NCBI RefSeq assembly: GCF_030695065.1 | Contig: NZ_JAUYTR010000005.1 | Location: 1-64,000 of the forward strand | Direction of reading: 5' to 3' | Source of the DNA: Sediminibacterium sp. | GTDB taxonomy: Bacteria > Bacteroidota > Bacteroidia > Chitinophagales > Chitinophagaceae | DNA length: 64,000 bases | Shown here: in pieces, positions 17,224 to 25,353 of the stretch | Numbering within the stretch: the stretch's first letter is position 1 | Layout: each line of letters opens with the position of its first letter | Program-made: the position numbers and the translations under genes | Notes under the pieces: model-generated | What the model saw: only the letters and a program-made list of their open reading frames with translations | Database searches by the model: none | Told to the model about the DNA's origin: nothing

Positions 17224-17529
17224 ATGCAAAAATTAAAACCAGACTTCGAAGAAGTATCACCGCTAAAAATGATTCCGCTTTCACTGAAGCTAAATCCAAC
17301 AGTTTTAGACAATATGGAAGCCGTAAGAGCCAGAATTAGACAAAATAGAAATACATATATCAATCTAGCGATTGATGTATATAACCATTATCATAGATAC
17401 TCGATGATGAAAAAGTTGGTTGAGGGAGAATCTTTTCAATGTTCCCTGTATTATTTTAAAATCATCAAACAGCTGGAAGAAATAAAAGAAACCAAGCTCA
17501 CCAATATTTTTGAAGATGGAAACTTCTGA
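17224..17529 (+). CDS. Ribbon-helix-helix antitoxin of the MazF module
   Basis: A 101-residue basic protein. MIPLSLKLNPTVLDNMEAVR followed by NRNTYINLAIDVYNHY has the strand-helix-helix spacing of ribbon-helix-helix DNA-binding antitoxins, and the C-terminal half (LYYFKIIKQLEEIKETKL) would wrap the toxin. I use the ATG at 17224; an in-frame start 81 bases upstream would add an unlikely basic leader. It overlaps the MazF-like gene by 14 bases. RHH rather than AbrB-fold antitoxins are a known alternative partner of MazF. Confidence 0.7.
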   Translation: MQKLKPDFEEVSPLKMIPLSLKLNPTVLDNMEAVRARIRQNRNTYINLAIDVYNHYHRYSMMKKLVEGESFQCSLYYFKIIKQLEEIKETKLTNIFEDGNF

Positions 17530-17896
17530 GCCTTCTAAAAAGAATTATTCATTTTTCACTTCAAATAAAGAAATCAAACAGTATGAAATTTGGAAAGTGG
17601 AATGGAGAAATAATCCCAACAACATACAACTGGTTGTTATTGTGCAAACCAACTATCTAAATAATATAAAGCATTTCTCCTATATCGTTTGCCCTTTGGT
17701 TGTTAAAGACTTGCATCGATTTTGGATTTTGCGCTTATGGTTACATGTGAAAGGCTTCGGGAGCTATGAAATATTAATTGATCAAATTACAAGTGTAAGT
17801 GGGGAAGCACTCTTAGAACGCATTGATGAACTCAACAATGACCAGCGAATTCAACTACGTAGGAATTTAGGTATTGTACTTGGATTTACGTTGTAA
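17516..17896 (+). CDS. MazF/PemK-family mRNA interferase
   Basis: A 126-residue protein with the MazF SH3-like barrel: QYEIWKVEWRNNPNNIQLVV is the first strands (the usual GDIW..D.. segment), SYIVCPLVV the central strand, and ILIDQITSVSGEALLERIDE followed by IQLRRNLGIVLGF the C-terminal strand-helix unit that is very typical of PemK/MazF. The family cleaves single-stranded mRNA at short sequences. The usual Arg-Pro after the second strand is replaced here (PNNIQLVVIVQ), so activity is not assured. The ATG at 17516 is preferred over an in-frame TTG two codons earlier. Confidence 0.75.
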   Translation: METSEPSKKNYSFFTSNKEIKQYEIWKVEWRNNPNNIQLVVIVQTNYLNNIKHFSYIVCPLVVKDLHRFWILRLWLHVKGFGSYEILIDQITSVSGEALLERIDELNNDQRIQLRRNLGIVLGFTL

Positions 17897-17905
17897 AAAT
17901 AAAGT

Positions 17906-17937
17906 ATGCGCATATTTTATTTTTATGCGTATTTTTG
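17906..17937 (+). promoter_or_regulatory. Candidate operator and -7 box of the vapBC module
   Basis: The palindrome ATGCGCAT (17906-17913) is repeated with one change as ATGCGTAT (17925-17932), 19 bases apart. TATTTTTG at 17930-17937 is a perfect TAnnTTTG box overlapping the second copy and ends four bases before the antitoxin ATG, so the antitoxin could be repressing its own, possibly leaderless, transcript. Assigned by pattern only. Confidence 0.5.
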
Positions 17938-17941
17938 AATT

Positions 17942-18184
17942 ATGAAATCTAGATTAAACATAACTATCGAGAATAGCTTGCTTGAAGATGTTAAGCTCTA
18001 TGCTGCAAAAAATAAGCGCAGTGTTTCTGATTTAGTAGAAAGCTATTTTAAAAAAGTTACACGACCATCGAAGCGAAAAAACATAATTGATTTGGTAGAG
18101 AAACTAGAAAAGCCATCAATTAACGATAAGGCCGATTTAAAAGATTTGTATTATAAAGAAAATGCAAAGAAATATGGCTTTTAA
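17942..18184 (+). CDS. VapB-type ribbon-helix-helix antitoxin (DUF6364-like)
   Basis: An 80-residue protein starting MKSRLNITIENSLLEDVKLY, the strand and first helix of an RHH fold, then AAKNKRSVSDLVESYFKKV, the second helix of the DUF6364 type. The C-terminal tail (DLKDLYYKENAKKYGF) is the usual toxin-wrapping segment. It would bind the ATGCGCAT repeats just upstream and neutralise the VapC protein, whose gene overlaps its 3' end. Confidence 0.85.
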   Translation: MKSRLNITIENSLLEDVKLYAAKNKRSVSDLVESYFKKVTRPSKRKNIIDLVEKLEKPSINDKADLKDLYYKENAKKYGF

Positions 18185-18596
18185 AGTTTTCATTGATGCA
18201 AATATATTGTTAGACTTTACGCTAAAGCGCTCTGAATACGAAAGGGCTAAACAGATAATAGCATTAGCCGTAAATGGCACTATAGAAGCTTTTATTACTC
18301 CTTCCATTGTACATATAATTGGATATTGGTTAACAAAAGAATATGGAAATACAAAAGCAAAAGAGTTAATACTAACGATTCTATCAGATATAACAGTTAT
18401 TGATATACCACATGAAATCGTTTTAAATGCGCTACACTCAAAAATTAATGATATTGAAGATTCTCTACAATATTATACAGCAATTCACCATAAACTCGAT
18501 TACTTTATATCTCGTGACAAACACTTACAAAAACAAAGTATTCCTACATTACCATTATATACGCCTAAGGAATTTTTAATCGAATTTTCAAATTGA
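18174..18596 (+). CDS. VapC-type PIN-domain toxin
   Basis: A 140-residue PIN nuclease. AFKVFIDANILLDFTLKR carries the first catalytic Asp (Asp8), NDIEDSLQYYTAIHH the central acidic pair, and YFISRDKHLQ the last Asp, the standard VapC arrangement and length. I use the ATG at 18174 because PIN domains start within a few residues of the first strand; an in-frame ATG at 18162 is possible. It overlaps the antitoxin gene. Converges on a lipoprotein gene four bases beyond its stop. Confidence 0.85.
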   Translation: MAFKVFIDANILLDFTLKRSEYERAKQIIALAVNGTIEAFITPSIVHIIGYWLTKEYGNTKAKELILTILSDITVIDIPHEIVLNALHSKINDIEDSLQYYTAIHHKLDYFISRDKHLQKQSIPTLPLYTPKEFLIEFSN

Positions 18597-18600
18597 TGCT

Positions 18601-19200
18601 TTAGTTTTCAGCACTTGGCTTAACTGCAAGGGGTTTCAGCTTTCGCAATAGTGCTGCGGTTGCAGGCTGTATTGGGAAATAATAAAATCCACCGTCTTTT
18701 ATAAAATACATATAGGCGCAATCTCCGTTTGCTTGGGTACTAAAATATACCGTCTTCAATTCTTGCGTTCCCTTGAAGAAAAATATTTTTCCTTCAGAGC
18801 GGCATTTCATTACTTCTGTGCGCAATAAAAATAATTGGTCTAAATTTTTCAATAAGGGTTGCACTGTTGAATCGTCTGATGTATTGTAGTGCTTGAAAAA
18901 TCGTGTATATCGCAATGAATCTTTTCCGAAGGGATCGGTGAAGAATAAAATTTGCACACTGTCTGCTTGGTGTAGGCCAGCGATGTCCAAACCAGTGTTT
19001 GTTTTGACTGCACCTGCACCGGTTGCTGTACCTGCCTCGCCTTCAGTTGCTTCGCCTGGTTCTGGTCCGTCAACTGATTCCAGTTCGGTGTCTGAAACTT
19101 CAATGGTTTTTGTTGTAGTTGTTTCGCAGGCTGCTAGGCTGGCGATAGCTGTAAAAATAAAAAGGGCTAAAAAAATATGCTGAAAGTATATTTTGCGCAC
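18601..19200 (-). CDS. Lipoprotein of unknown function
   Basis: A 199-residue lipoprotein. The signal VRKIYFQHIFLALFIFTAIA ends in a LAAC lipobox (Cys25). A Thr/Glu/Gly-rich linker (residues ~27-68) leads to a compact C-terminal domain with an ILFFTDPFGKDSLRYTRFF segment and two cysteines (MKCRSEG, NGDCAYMYF) that could form a disulfide. No family recognised. The GTG at 19200 places the signal peptide at the N-terminus; a GTG 66 bases further upstream falls in a GC-rich repeat and would add a charged leader, so I reject it. Confidence 0.7.
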   Translation of the reverse strand: MRKIYFQHIFLALFIFTAIASLAACETTTTKTIEVSDTELESVDGPEPGEATEGEAGTATGAGAVKTNTGLDIAGLHQADSVQILFFTDPFGKDSLRYTRFFKHYNTSDDSTVQPLLKNLDQLFLLRTEVMKCRSEGKIFFFKGTQELKTVYFSTQANGDCAYMYFIKDGGFYYFPIQPATAALLRKLKPLAVKPSAEN

Positions 19201-19264
19201 GGTATATTTTTTTTTCAAAATTAGATATTTTATTTCGGCCGGGACACAGTAATTCGGCGTTGCC

Positions 19265-19298
19265 ACGAATCGACAGGGCGACGGAGCGACGAATCGAC
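19265..19298. repeat. GC-rich direct repeat ACGAATCGAC
   Basis: ACGAATCGAC occurs at 19265-19274 and again at 19289-19298, a 24-base period inside a GC-rich block (about 19255-19305) that stands out from the AT-rich surroundings and lies between the two lipoprotein genes. Purpose unknown. Confidence 0.5.
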
Positions 19299-19305
19299 GG
19301 CGGGC

Positions 19306-19335
19306 AAAAAAGAGCCCCCATAGAAATGGGGGCTC
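19306..19335 (-). terminator. Rho-independent terminator of the beta-helix/receptor operon
   Basis: GAGCCCCCA (19312-19320) pairs with TGGGGGCTC (19327-19335) around a 6-base loop. Read on the minus strand, the stem runs into six T residues (19311-19306), so it terminates the operon of the TonB-dependent receptor and beta-helix lipoprotein. Confidence 0.85.
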
Positions 19336-19425
19336 GAATCTTAACTGTTATACTAAATCGTTGCGTGACTGTACAATCGCAACGCTTGAGAAAACTATGC
19401 TACAGCTATTATTGCGCAGCAAATA

Positions 19426-20799
19426 CTAGTAAGCATTTGTTTGCGGGGTAAAGCTTGCCCATCCTGTGGTCCAGTTGCTGGTTCCAAATGCACCACGGAA
19501 TGCTACTGGTGTAAAGAATGCATCCATTCCGGTAAAGCTTGCACCTGTTAATGCTGGTGAACCAGTCATTGGTATATAGTTTGGTGCATCTACATTAAAT
19601 GGTGCCGTTAACATAATATCTGCTGGGTTCGTGTATGTGATACCGCCATTGGTTTCTGCTTTAGTTTTTACTGCGGCGGCTGTAATCACCCCTGCTGCTG
19701 ATGCATCTACTTTATACGCATCTGCTAATGCATGTACCAAGTTGTTTCTGAATACTGACGTGTCATTACCAAATGCAGTTGCAGTTAATGCAGACTCCAT
19801 AGAGAAACCACCCTTAGGCCAGCCCATCATGATTGAGTTACGTACTGAGAATCGTACGCCTCTTCTCCATCTGTTTCCAAAGTTTTCAAACGCCTGTGTA
19901 TTTGGCGCTCCGTTAGAACCTATCCATGTGAAGTTGCTCAACTCTGGGCGTGTAAATGGTCTTGCAGATGTACCTGATCCATCATTATCTGCTTCTACTC
20001 CATTACCTGCATCGGTATCGCCAATTTCTGGACGACGTTGTGCTACTGCATACTGGATTTTTCCTGTGTATCCAAAATCAAAATCGTAATCGTCGTCTGA
20101 TGTTGCATAAGACAACAAATACTTTAAGTTAACGGTACCACCAAAGAACTCATACGCATCGTCGTTTCCGTAAGAAACCTGAATGTATTCAAGTGTTGTG
20201 CCTGAACCAACACCCCCCAGTGTTAATCCATTAATTTCACTTCCAGGTTCTGCCGCAATTCCTGCGAACTCTATACGCACATAACGCATAGTGCCTGAGT
20301 TATCATTAGCTGTAGTACCGCCATATCTTCTATCTACCCCACCTTCTACTAATGGTGCTGGTGATAATGGTCTGTTTGTTGGTGCATTTCCTAATAAAAT
20401 GATTCCACCCCAATCTCCACGTAATCTTGATCCTGCTGCTTTACCTGATGTAAATACAATTGGATTAGATGCAGTTCCGTTTGCTTCAATCTTTGCTCCT
20501 CTTTCAATAATGATTGCACCTTTTTGTGAAATATCACTTTTTAAAATAGTTCCTGCTGGAATGGTTAGCGTTGCTCCCTGCTGAACATATACATATCCCT
20601 GAATGGTATAAGTACCACCAGTTAATGTGATGCTTCTTTCATAAGAACCTTTTAAGATTCTTGTGGTGTTGGGATCGTCTGCATTGGTACCTGTACCAGA
20701 TGCAATTGGATCTTCAAAGTTTACTTTTACACAAGATGTTGCTGTTAGTGCAAGTGCTCCTGCAATAAAAAGTTGCGTTAACTTATTCATTGGTTTCAT
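19426..20799 (-). CDS. Right-handed beta-helix lipoprotein partner of the TonB receptor
   Basis: A 457-residue lipoprotein: signal MKPMNKLTQLFIAGALALTA, lipobox TSC (Cys23). The body is rich in Gly, Asn and Thr with short strand repeats such as TIQGYVYVQQGATLTIPAGT, GAIIIERGAKIEANGT, RYVRIEFAGIA and LEYIQVSYGNDDAYEFFGGT, the pattern of a right-handed parallel beta-helix. It follows the TonB-dependent receptor by 45 bases on the same strand and precedes a terminator, so it is its operon partner, playing the place a SusD-type lipoprotein would. The ligand is not visible from sequence. Such receptor/beta-helix pairs recur in Bacteroidota; I recall a link to phosphate limitation, which the promoter repeats could fit. 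Confidence 0.75.
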   Translation of the reverse strand: MKPMNKLTQLFIAGALALTATSCVKVNFEDPIASGTGTNADDPNTTRILKGSYERSITLTGGTYTIQGYVYVQQGATLTIPAGTILKSDISQKGAIIIERGAKIEANGTASNPIVFTSGKAAGSRLRGDWGGIILLGNAPTNRPLSPAPLVEGGVDRRYGGTTANDNSGTMRYVRIEFAGIAAEPGSEINGLTLGGVGSGTTLEYIQVSYGNDDAYEFFGGTVNLKYLLSYATSDDDYDFDFGYTGKIQYAVAQRRPEIGDTDAGNGVEADNDGSGTSARPFTRPELSNFTWIGSNGAPNTQAFENFGNRWRRGVRFSVRNSIMMGWPKGGFSMESALTATAFGNDTSVFRNNLVHALADAYKVDASAAGVITAAAVKTKAETNGGITYTNPADIMLTAPFNVDAPNYIPMTGSPALTGASFTGMDAFFTPVAFRGAFGTSNWTTGWASFTPQTNAY

Positions 20800-20844
20800 T
20801 TTAAGCGGTTTTGAATGGTATGCTGATTTTATTCAGTATGTATT

Positions 20845-23646
20845 TTATTTTTTAAAATTGATATCGTAACTAAATGATACGGTAACGGTTGTGCCTGGTC
20901 TGTATGCATAGTTGATTCTATCACCTGCTGCATAACTGTATCCTGGCTTAGTATCTGCATTGTCGTAGAATGCAAACTGATTGTTGAAAATATCTGAAAC
21001 TGTTAGCTTGAATTCTCCTGCTTGATTTAATACTTTCTTTGATACTTGCACATCTAACAAGTTTCTGCTTCTTTCATATATATCGTAGAAGCCCGCTCCT
21101 TCTGGATCTCCTACCAATGACAATCTTGGTCCTTGTCTGTTGTATAAGATTGAAGCGTTAAATCCTTTCTCTACATTGGTGTACTGGAATCCTGCATTAA
21201 TTAAGTATGGTGACTGCCCGAACAATGGTCTGTTTTGTGTAGTTTCTTTTCCGCTTGCTTGGGTAGTATTCAACTTAACTGTTGATTTTAATACGGTAAC
21301 GTTACCTATGAATGTGAAGTCTTTTAATTTATCGCTTACAAAGTCCATCCCTTTTCTAATCTCTACCTCTGCTCCTACTAATGTGGCTGATGCAGCATTG
21401 GTGTAGCTGAATAACCAACGGTCTCCATTGCTTCCTCCGTCCATTCTTAATTCTATTGGATCAGTGAATTTCTTGGTGAATACTCCTACTGAAATCATTT
21501 CACCCGACTTAGGATAGTATTCGTAACGGAAGTCTACGTTAAAGATTTTGGTTCTTCTTAATGAAGTATCTCCACCAATACCCCAGATGCTTTCGTAATC
21601 AAAGAACTGGAACGGTGCAATTTCACGGAACTCAGGACGAGCTACTGTTTGTGATACCGCAAAACGAATTTGGTGTTGGTTATTGAATGAGTTGGTAATA
21701 TTAATAGAAGGCAAGAAATCCCACTTCTCTGTGTTCACTCTCACGCGCTTTAACGCTAGGTCGCGGCTGCTTAAGAATTGTTCAAAAAATTCTGCTCTTG
21801 CTCCCCAGATTACTCTTAAGCTATTAGATAATTTATTATCGAACATTAGGTATCCACTGTTTAATGCAGAGATTCCAAAATAACGATCGGTGTTTTGTGT
21901 TTGCTCTTCTAACAATAATCCATTGCTATTGATATTGCTGTTCAAGAACATTTTATCGTAAGCCAATTCTAAATTAGATCCACTACCTACAGGTCTGTAT
22001 CGGAATACACGTGCATTAAAGTCGCGGAATCTTAATAAAGTAGATCCACCAATTTTCATGGTTTGTTTTTGACTTCCCATATTGAATGGAACAATTAATG
22101 TACCATTTAAGCCAGTTGAATAATCTTTTAAATCGGAGAAGAATCTTCTGGTATCGTCGTCGTCTAAGGTAAATGGCGCATTAGGTGTTGCCGAACTTTT
22201 TGCAAACTGTGCAGTTCTAAAATCTGGTTGAGACTTGCTATTGAATGATCCATTGGCATTCCAAACAAATTTGATTCCACGGCTGCTGCTCAATAAATGC
22301 TCTCCTTCTAACTGGCTGCTTACCAATAAACGTTGGTTCAAGAAATTAGAACGCAACGATACAGTTTGCAAACGACCTACGTTGTTAAGGGTTCTGTTCA
22401 AATAATTTTCGTCGTATACTTGGTTCACTAAATTTCTGAATGAAATTTTTGTTGCGCCTTTTACATAAGTGAAGTTGGCCATTACACCCACGTTAACCGA
22501 ATACCTATTCTGTACTTCAGTACCTGTAAAGATGGGTGTTCTTACTTTTTCAAAACGACCTCTTTCTACATCATCATAAATGATGGATGCATTTCTGTAG
22601 TATACTGAAATGATTGATCCAAATTTGGCTTCGTTTTTAAAAGTCTTGGTATTAGACCAAGCCATATTAACAGTGGTGATTGGAGCCGCCGTGTTCACGC
22701 GCTCTCCGTATCCATTGCCATCAAAGTCTTTGCTGATGGCAATTTTTTCATTGTCTGTTAACCCTCTATAGGTAACTGTATTTGGCATTGAACCTGGAAG
22801 GTTGCGATTGCCCCCGTCAAAACCCAACCATGCTGTGCTGCTGCGTTGATTGCTGGTAAAGCTTTTGAAAGTACTCTGAGAGTTGTATCCCAAAGAAACG
22901 GTTACATTTAATTGATTCTTGGTAGGTATATCTCTGGTATTTACTTGTACCAATCCACCTGCAAATTCACCTGGTAAATCTGGGGTTGCCGTTTTATTGA
23001 TAATGATATTATCAATCATGGCTGCTGGAATAATGTCGAATGAGAATGCTTTTTTATCTGGCTCTGAACTAGGCATTAATGCGTTGTTCAATAATGCTTG
23101 ATTGTAACGATCGCTTAATCCACGTACTACCACAAACTTATTGTCTTGAATAGAAGCTCCACTCACACGCTTTAACACGTCTGATGTATTTCTATCTGGT
23201 GTTCTTCTAATAAAGTCTGCCGCTAATCCGCTAGACATGGCCGTGTTGGTTTTTTGAAACACAATCATGGCATTGGAACTTTCTTTACGCGCAGATGAAC
23301 GAACTATTACTTCTGTAGTAGTTGTTTTTAATTCTAATACTACGTTTAAGTCGTTGCCCTCAATTCCTTCCTTTACCTCAATGTCTTCTAACACTTTGGT
23401 TTGGTATCCTACTCTTGAAAAAGTGAGGGTATACTTACCTGCTTTAACTGAAATGCTGAAACGACCTTCTAGGTCGGCTGCTACGGTTCTTGCGGTGGGG
23501 CCTTCTAGTTTGATAGAAGTTCCTGATAAACTTTCATTGTTGGCGGAGATTACTTTACCATTTATTTTGGCTTGTGCAAATATTGCAGTGGCCACAATAG
23601 TGAATAAAAAAGTAAGAAATAATCTGATTGCCGGGGGTTGTTGCAT
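20845..23646 (-). CDS. TonB-dependent outer-membrane receptor with carboxypeptidase-like N-domain
   Basis: A 933-residue outer-membrane importer. Signal peptide MQQPPAIRLFLTFLFTIVAT...AIFAQ; a carboxypeptidase-regulatory-like domain (INGKVISANNESLSGTSIKL to about residue 105); the plug with SSGLAADFIRRTPDRNTSDV, LKRVSGASIQDNKFVVVRGL and IIINKTATPDLPGEFAGGLV; then a 22-strand barrel ending VTVSFSYDINFKK. No SusD gene is present; the partner is the beta-helix lipoprotein. An in-frame TTG at 23670 lies inside the predicted -7 box, so the ATG at 23646 is the better start. Substrate unknown. Confidence 0.9.
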   Translation of the reverse strand: MQQPPAIRLFLTFLFTIVATAIFAQAKINGKVISANNESLSGTSIKLEGPTARTVAADLEGRFSISVKAGKYTLTFSRVGYQTKVLEDIEVKEGIEGNDLNVVLELKTTTTEVIVRSSARKESSNAMIVFQKTNTAMSSGLAADFIRRTPDRNTSDVLKRVSGASIQDNKFVVVRGLSDRYNQALLNNALMPSSEPDKKAFSFDIIPAAMIDNIIINKTATPDLPGEFAGGLVQVNTRDIPTKNQLNVTVSLGYNSQSTFKSFTSNQRSSTAWLGFDGGNRNLPGSMPNTVTYRGLTDNEKIAISKDFDGNGYGERVNTAAPITTVNMAWSNTKTFKNEAKFGSIISVYYRNASIIYDDVERGRFEKVRTPIFTGTEVQNRYSVNVGVMANFTYVKGATKISFRNLVNQVYDENYLNRTLNNVGRLQTVSLRSNFLNQRLLVSSQLEGEHLLSSSRGIKFVWNANGSFNSKSQPDFRTAQFAKSSATPNAPFTLDDDDTRRFFSDLKDYSTGLNGTLIVPFNMGSQKQTMKIGGSTLLRFRDFNARVFRYRPVGSGSNLELAYDKMFLNSNINSNGLLLEEQTQNTDRYFGISALNSGYLMFDNKLSNSLRVIWGARAEFFEQFLSSRDLALKRVRVNTEKWDFLPSINITNSFNNQHQIRFAVSQTVARPEFREIAPFQFFDYESIWGIGGDTSLRRTKIFNVDFRYEYYPKSGEMISVGVFTKKFTDPIELRMDGGSNGDRWLFSYTNAASATLVGAEVEIRKGMDFVSDKLKDFTFIGNVTVLKSTVKLNTTQASGKETTQNRPLFGQSPYLINAGFQYTNVEKGFNASILYNRQGPRLSLVGDPEGAGFYDIYERSRNLLDVQVSKKVLNQAGEFKLTVSDIFNNQFAFYDNADTKPGYSYAAGDRINYAYRPGTTVTVSFSYDINFKK

Positions 23647-23667
23647 CACTTGAATATTTTGATGCTG

Positions 23668-23675
23668 CAAAACTA
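23668..23675 (-). promoter_or_regulatory. -7 box of the TonB-receptor promoter
   Basis: Read on the minus strand this is TAGTTTTG, a perfect TAnnTTTG box, 21 bases before the receptor ATG at 23646 and 9 bases downstream of the phased repeat array. It places the transcription start near 23662. Confidence 0.6.
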
Positions 23676-23684
23676 CCAGCGCAG

Positions 23685-23745
23685 TGTTACCCCAATGTTA
23701 CCGTACTGTTACGCAATTGTTACGGGAATATTACCAAATTGTTAA
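23685..23745. promoter_or_regulatory. Six 11-bp phased repeats (PHO-box-like operator array)
   Basis: The hexamer TGTTAC begins at 23685, 23696, 23707 and 23718, followed by TATTAC at 23729 and TGTTAA at 23740: six copies at an exact 11-base period, one helical turn. Direct repeats at this spacing are the binding mode of PhoB/OmpR-type winged-helix response regulators. The array ends just upstream of the -7 box of the TonB receptor, where an activator would stand. The identity of the regulator is inference. Confidence 0.75.
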
Positions 23746-23749
23746 CTCC

Positions 23750-25306
23750 TTAGTTTCGGCGGCGGATGATTAGGAAAGGCACGGTTTTCATATTATATAG
23801 GCCGCGGGTTCTAAAATCGGGGTTGGCGTGGTCGCCAATGATGAGAATGCGGTCGAAGGGTTTCGCCTGGGTGACCGCGCTGTTGCGGCTCGCGGTGATT
23901 GCTTCGGCGTCACCTGATTGACTAGCTTCCGCGACCCGCTTAAACGTATGATTAATAATAGACGCTATTCTATAAAACTGATCATATGCCTGTTGGTTCT
24001 CTTTAAAAGACTTGAACAACTCGCGCTTGATTTTATAATAATACTTTCCGTCTATATTATTCGTTACATCAAATCTAAACGGCGTGTGCGTATTAATAGT
24101 GAGGGCATAGGCAAAAACTTTTTCGTAGCGTTTGCTTTCGTTGAGTATGCTGTCGATTAAATTTTCGTCGAACACTGCTTTGTAGGTATTTTCTTTATTG
24201 TCTTTGTAGTGCTTACTGAGTTCTTCATAATAAAACCTGCTCTTGAAACCCAATGCCCTTCTAAAGCCTTCGGCATTGCTCATATTGCTGCCGTATTGTT
24301 TAGACGCAGTAAAGCCTGCAATGGTATGATAACCGTTTTGGTTTTTATACTGGGTGATATTATGGGGCGGGGCCACGTTCCGCTCCAGGAAGGCCCTGTA
24401 TGATTCTTCGTCGTTCATATTGAGTAACTCTCGTCCTTCTGCTGAACTGGTATTTCCGTGAAAGCAAGTGCGCCCGAATTCTAATTGGTAATACTTCGTG
24501 AGCCCCGCCCCATGGCTGTTAAAAAGCGCACGTATATGCTTCATCAATTTCTCCTGCTCCTTGGGTTCTGCCAACTCTCCCCAACTTTCCATTAGGAGCA
24601 GAAAATCTTTATTGGTAGTAGTGTCTTGTAAATATTGAATCGTAGGTGCCAATGTTGTGCTGGTTTCATCTTCCGTAGTATTGCATGCATAGGGTGTGAT
24701 GGATGTTTTGCCTTTCGCAAACTTGTTGTAATCTTTTTGAATGCGGACAAATCCGTTGTTTCCTATGTAATCTATATATAGTTTGCGCCAAGGAACAAGT
24801 TGGTCATTAGAGGAGGTTGAGTTCTTTGTTGGAATTGCAGCTGCAGATAAGATTTCCGCAGTGGGTGCTGCAAACTCAGCAATGATGAGCAACAGCGCAA
24901 ATACAGGAACCACATAAATTTGGCGGCGCATGCTTTTAATCAACTTTACCTGCAACCAAGCAATGCCTGCTATAGCGGCGGCTGCAATCAACAAATAAAC
25001 AAATGCGATGATGAAATTGCCGGGGCTTAAGAATATATAATTCATGCGCGCATAAAAGTTGAACATATTAAAGAAGAACAACTGCGGCACCAACACAATG
25101 GCATAAATAGCCAAGGAAAAAAATTGCAGAATATAAAACCATTTATAATTGCTGGTAAACAACAGCAACAAACAATTGATAATAAATATAAAACTAAGGT
25201 TGATCGTTATTTCTGGATTACCTAATATCAATTGCGGCCCTTGTTCTATTAACAATTGGATGGCAACTAGTAAAATCAATTTGAGTATAGCGGAAAGGAG
25301 TTGCAA
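23750..25306 (-). CDS. LtaS-like membrane phosphoglycerol transferase/sulfatase
   Basis: A 518-residue inner-membrane protein of the alkaline-phosphatase superfamily. Five transmembrane helices (about residues 5-20, 35-50, 58-78, 97-120, 131-148) precede an extracytoplasmic domain. LLLMESWGE (Glu240) and HGNTSSAEGREL (Thr286) match the metal ligand and catalytic Thr of LtaS in both motif and spacing, and GDHANPDFRTR near residue 495 matches its Asp-His metal pair. Such enzymes move phosphoglycerol or phosphoethanolamine to envelope glycans or cleave sulfate/phosphate esters; the substrate here is unknown. The start is a TTG at 25306, needed to keep the first helix. Its end is just upstream of the phased repeats. 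Confidence 0.8.
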   Translation of the reverse strand: MQLLSAILKLILLVAIQLLIEQGPQLILGNPEITINLSFIFIINCLLLLFTSNYKWFYILQFFSLAIYAIVLVPQLFFFNMFNFYARMNYIFLSPGNFIIAFVYLLIAAAAIAGIAWLQVKLIKSMRRQIYVVPVFALLLIIAEFAAPTAEILSAAAIPTKNSTSSNDQLVPWRKLYIDYIGNNGFVRIQKDYNKFAKGKTSITPYACNTTEDETSTTLAPTIQYLQDTTTNKDFLLLMESWGELAEPKEQEKLMKHIRALFNSHGAGLTKYYQLEFGRTCFHGNTSSAEGRELLNMNDEESYRAFLERNVAPPHNITQYKNQNGYHTIAGFTASKQYGSNMSNAEGFRRALGFKSRFYYEELSKHYKDNKENTYKAVFDENLIDSILNESKRYEKVFAYALTINTHTPFRFDVTNNIDGKYYYKIKRELFKSFKENQQAYDQFYRIASIINHTFKRVAEASQSGDAEAITASRNSAVTQAKPFDRILIIGDHANPDFRTRGLYNMKTVPFLIIRRRN

Positions 25307-25353
25307 GTTTTTTAAAGATTTGAGGTAAAGGTAATTATTAAAAAAGCTAATGG

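Noticed and set aside
23647-23670. TTG at 23670 as start of the TonB receptor
   Set aside because: It falls inside the predicted -7 box, upstream of the expected transcript start; the ATG at 23646 gives a clean signal peptide.
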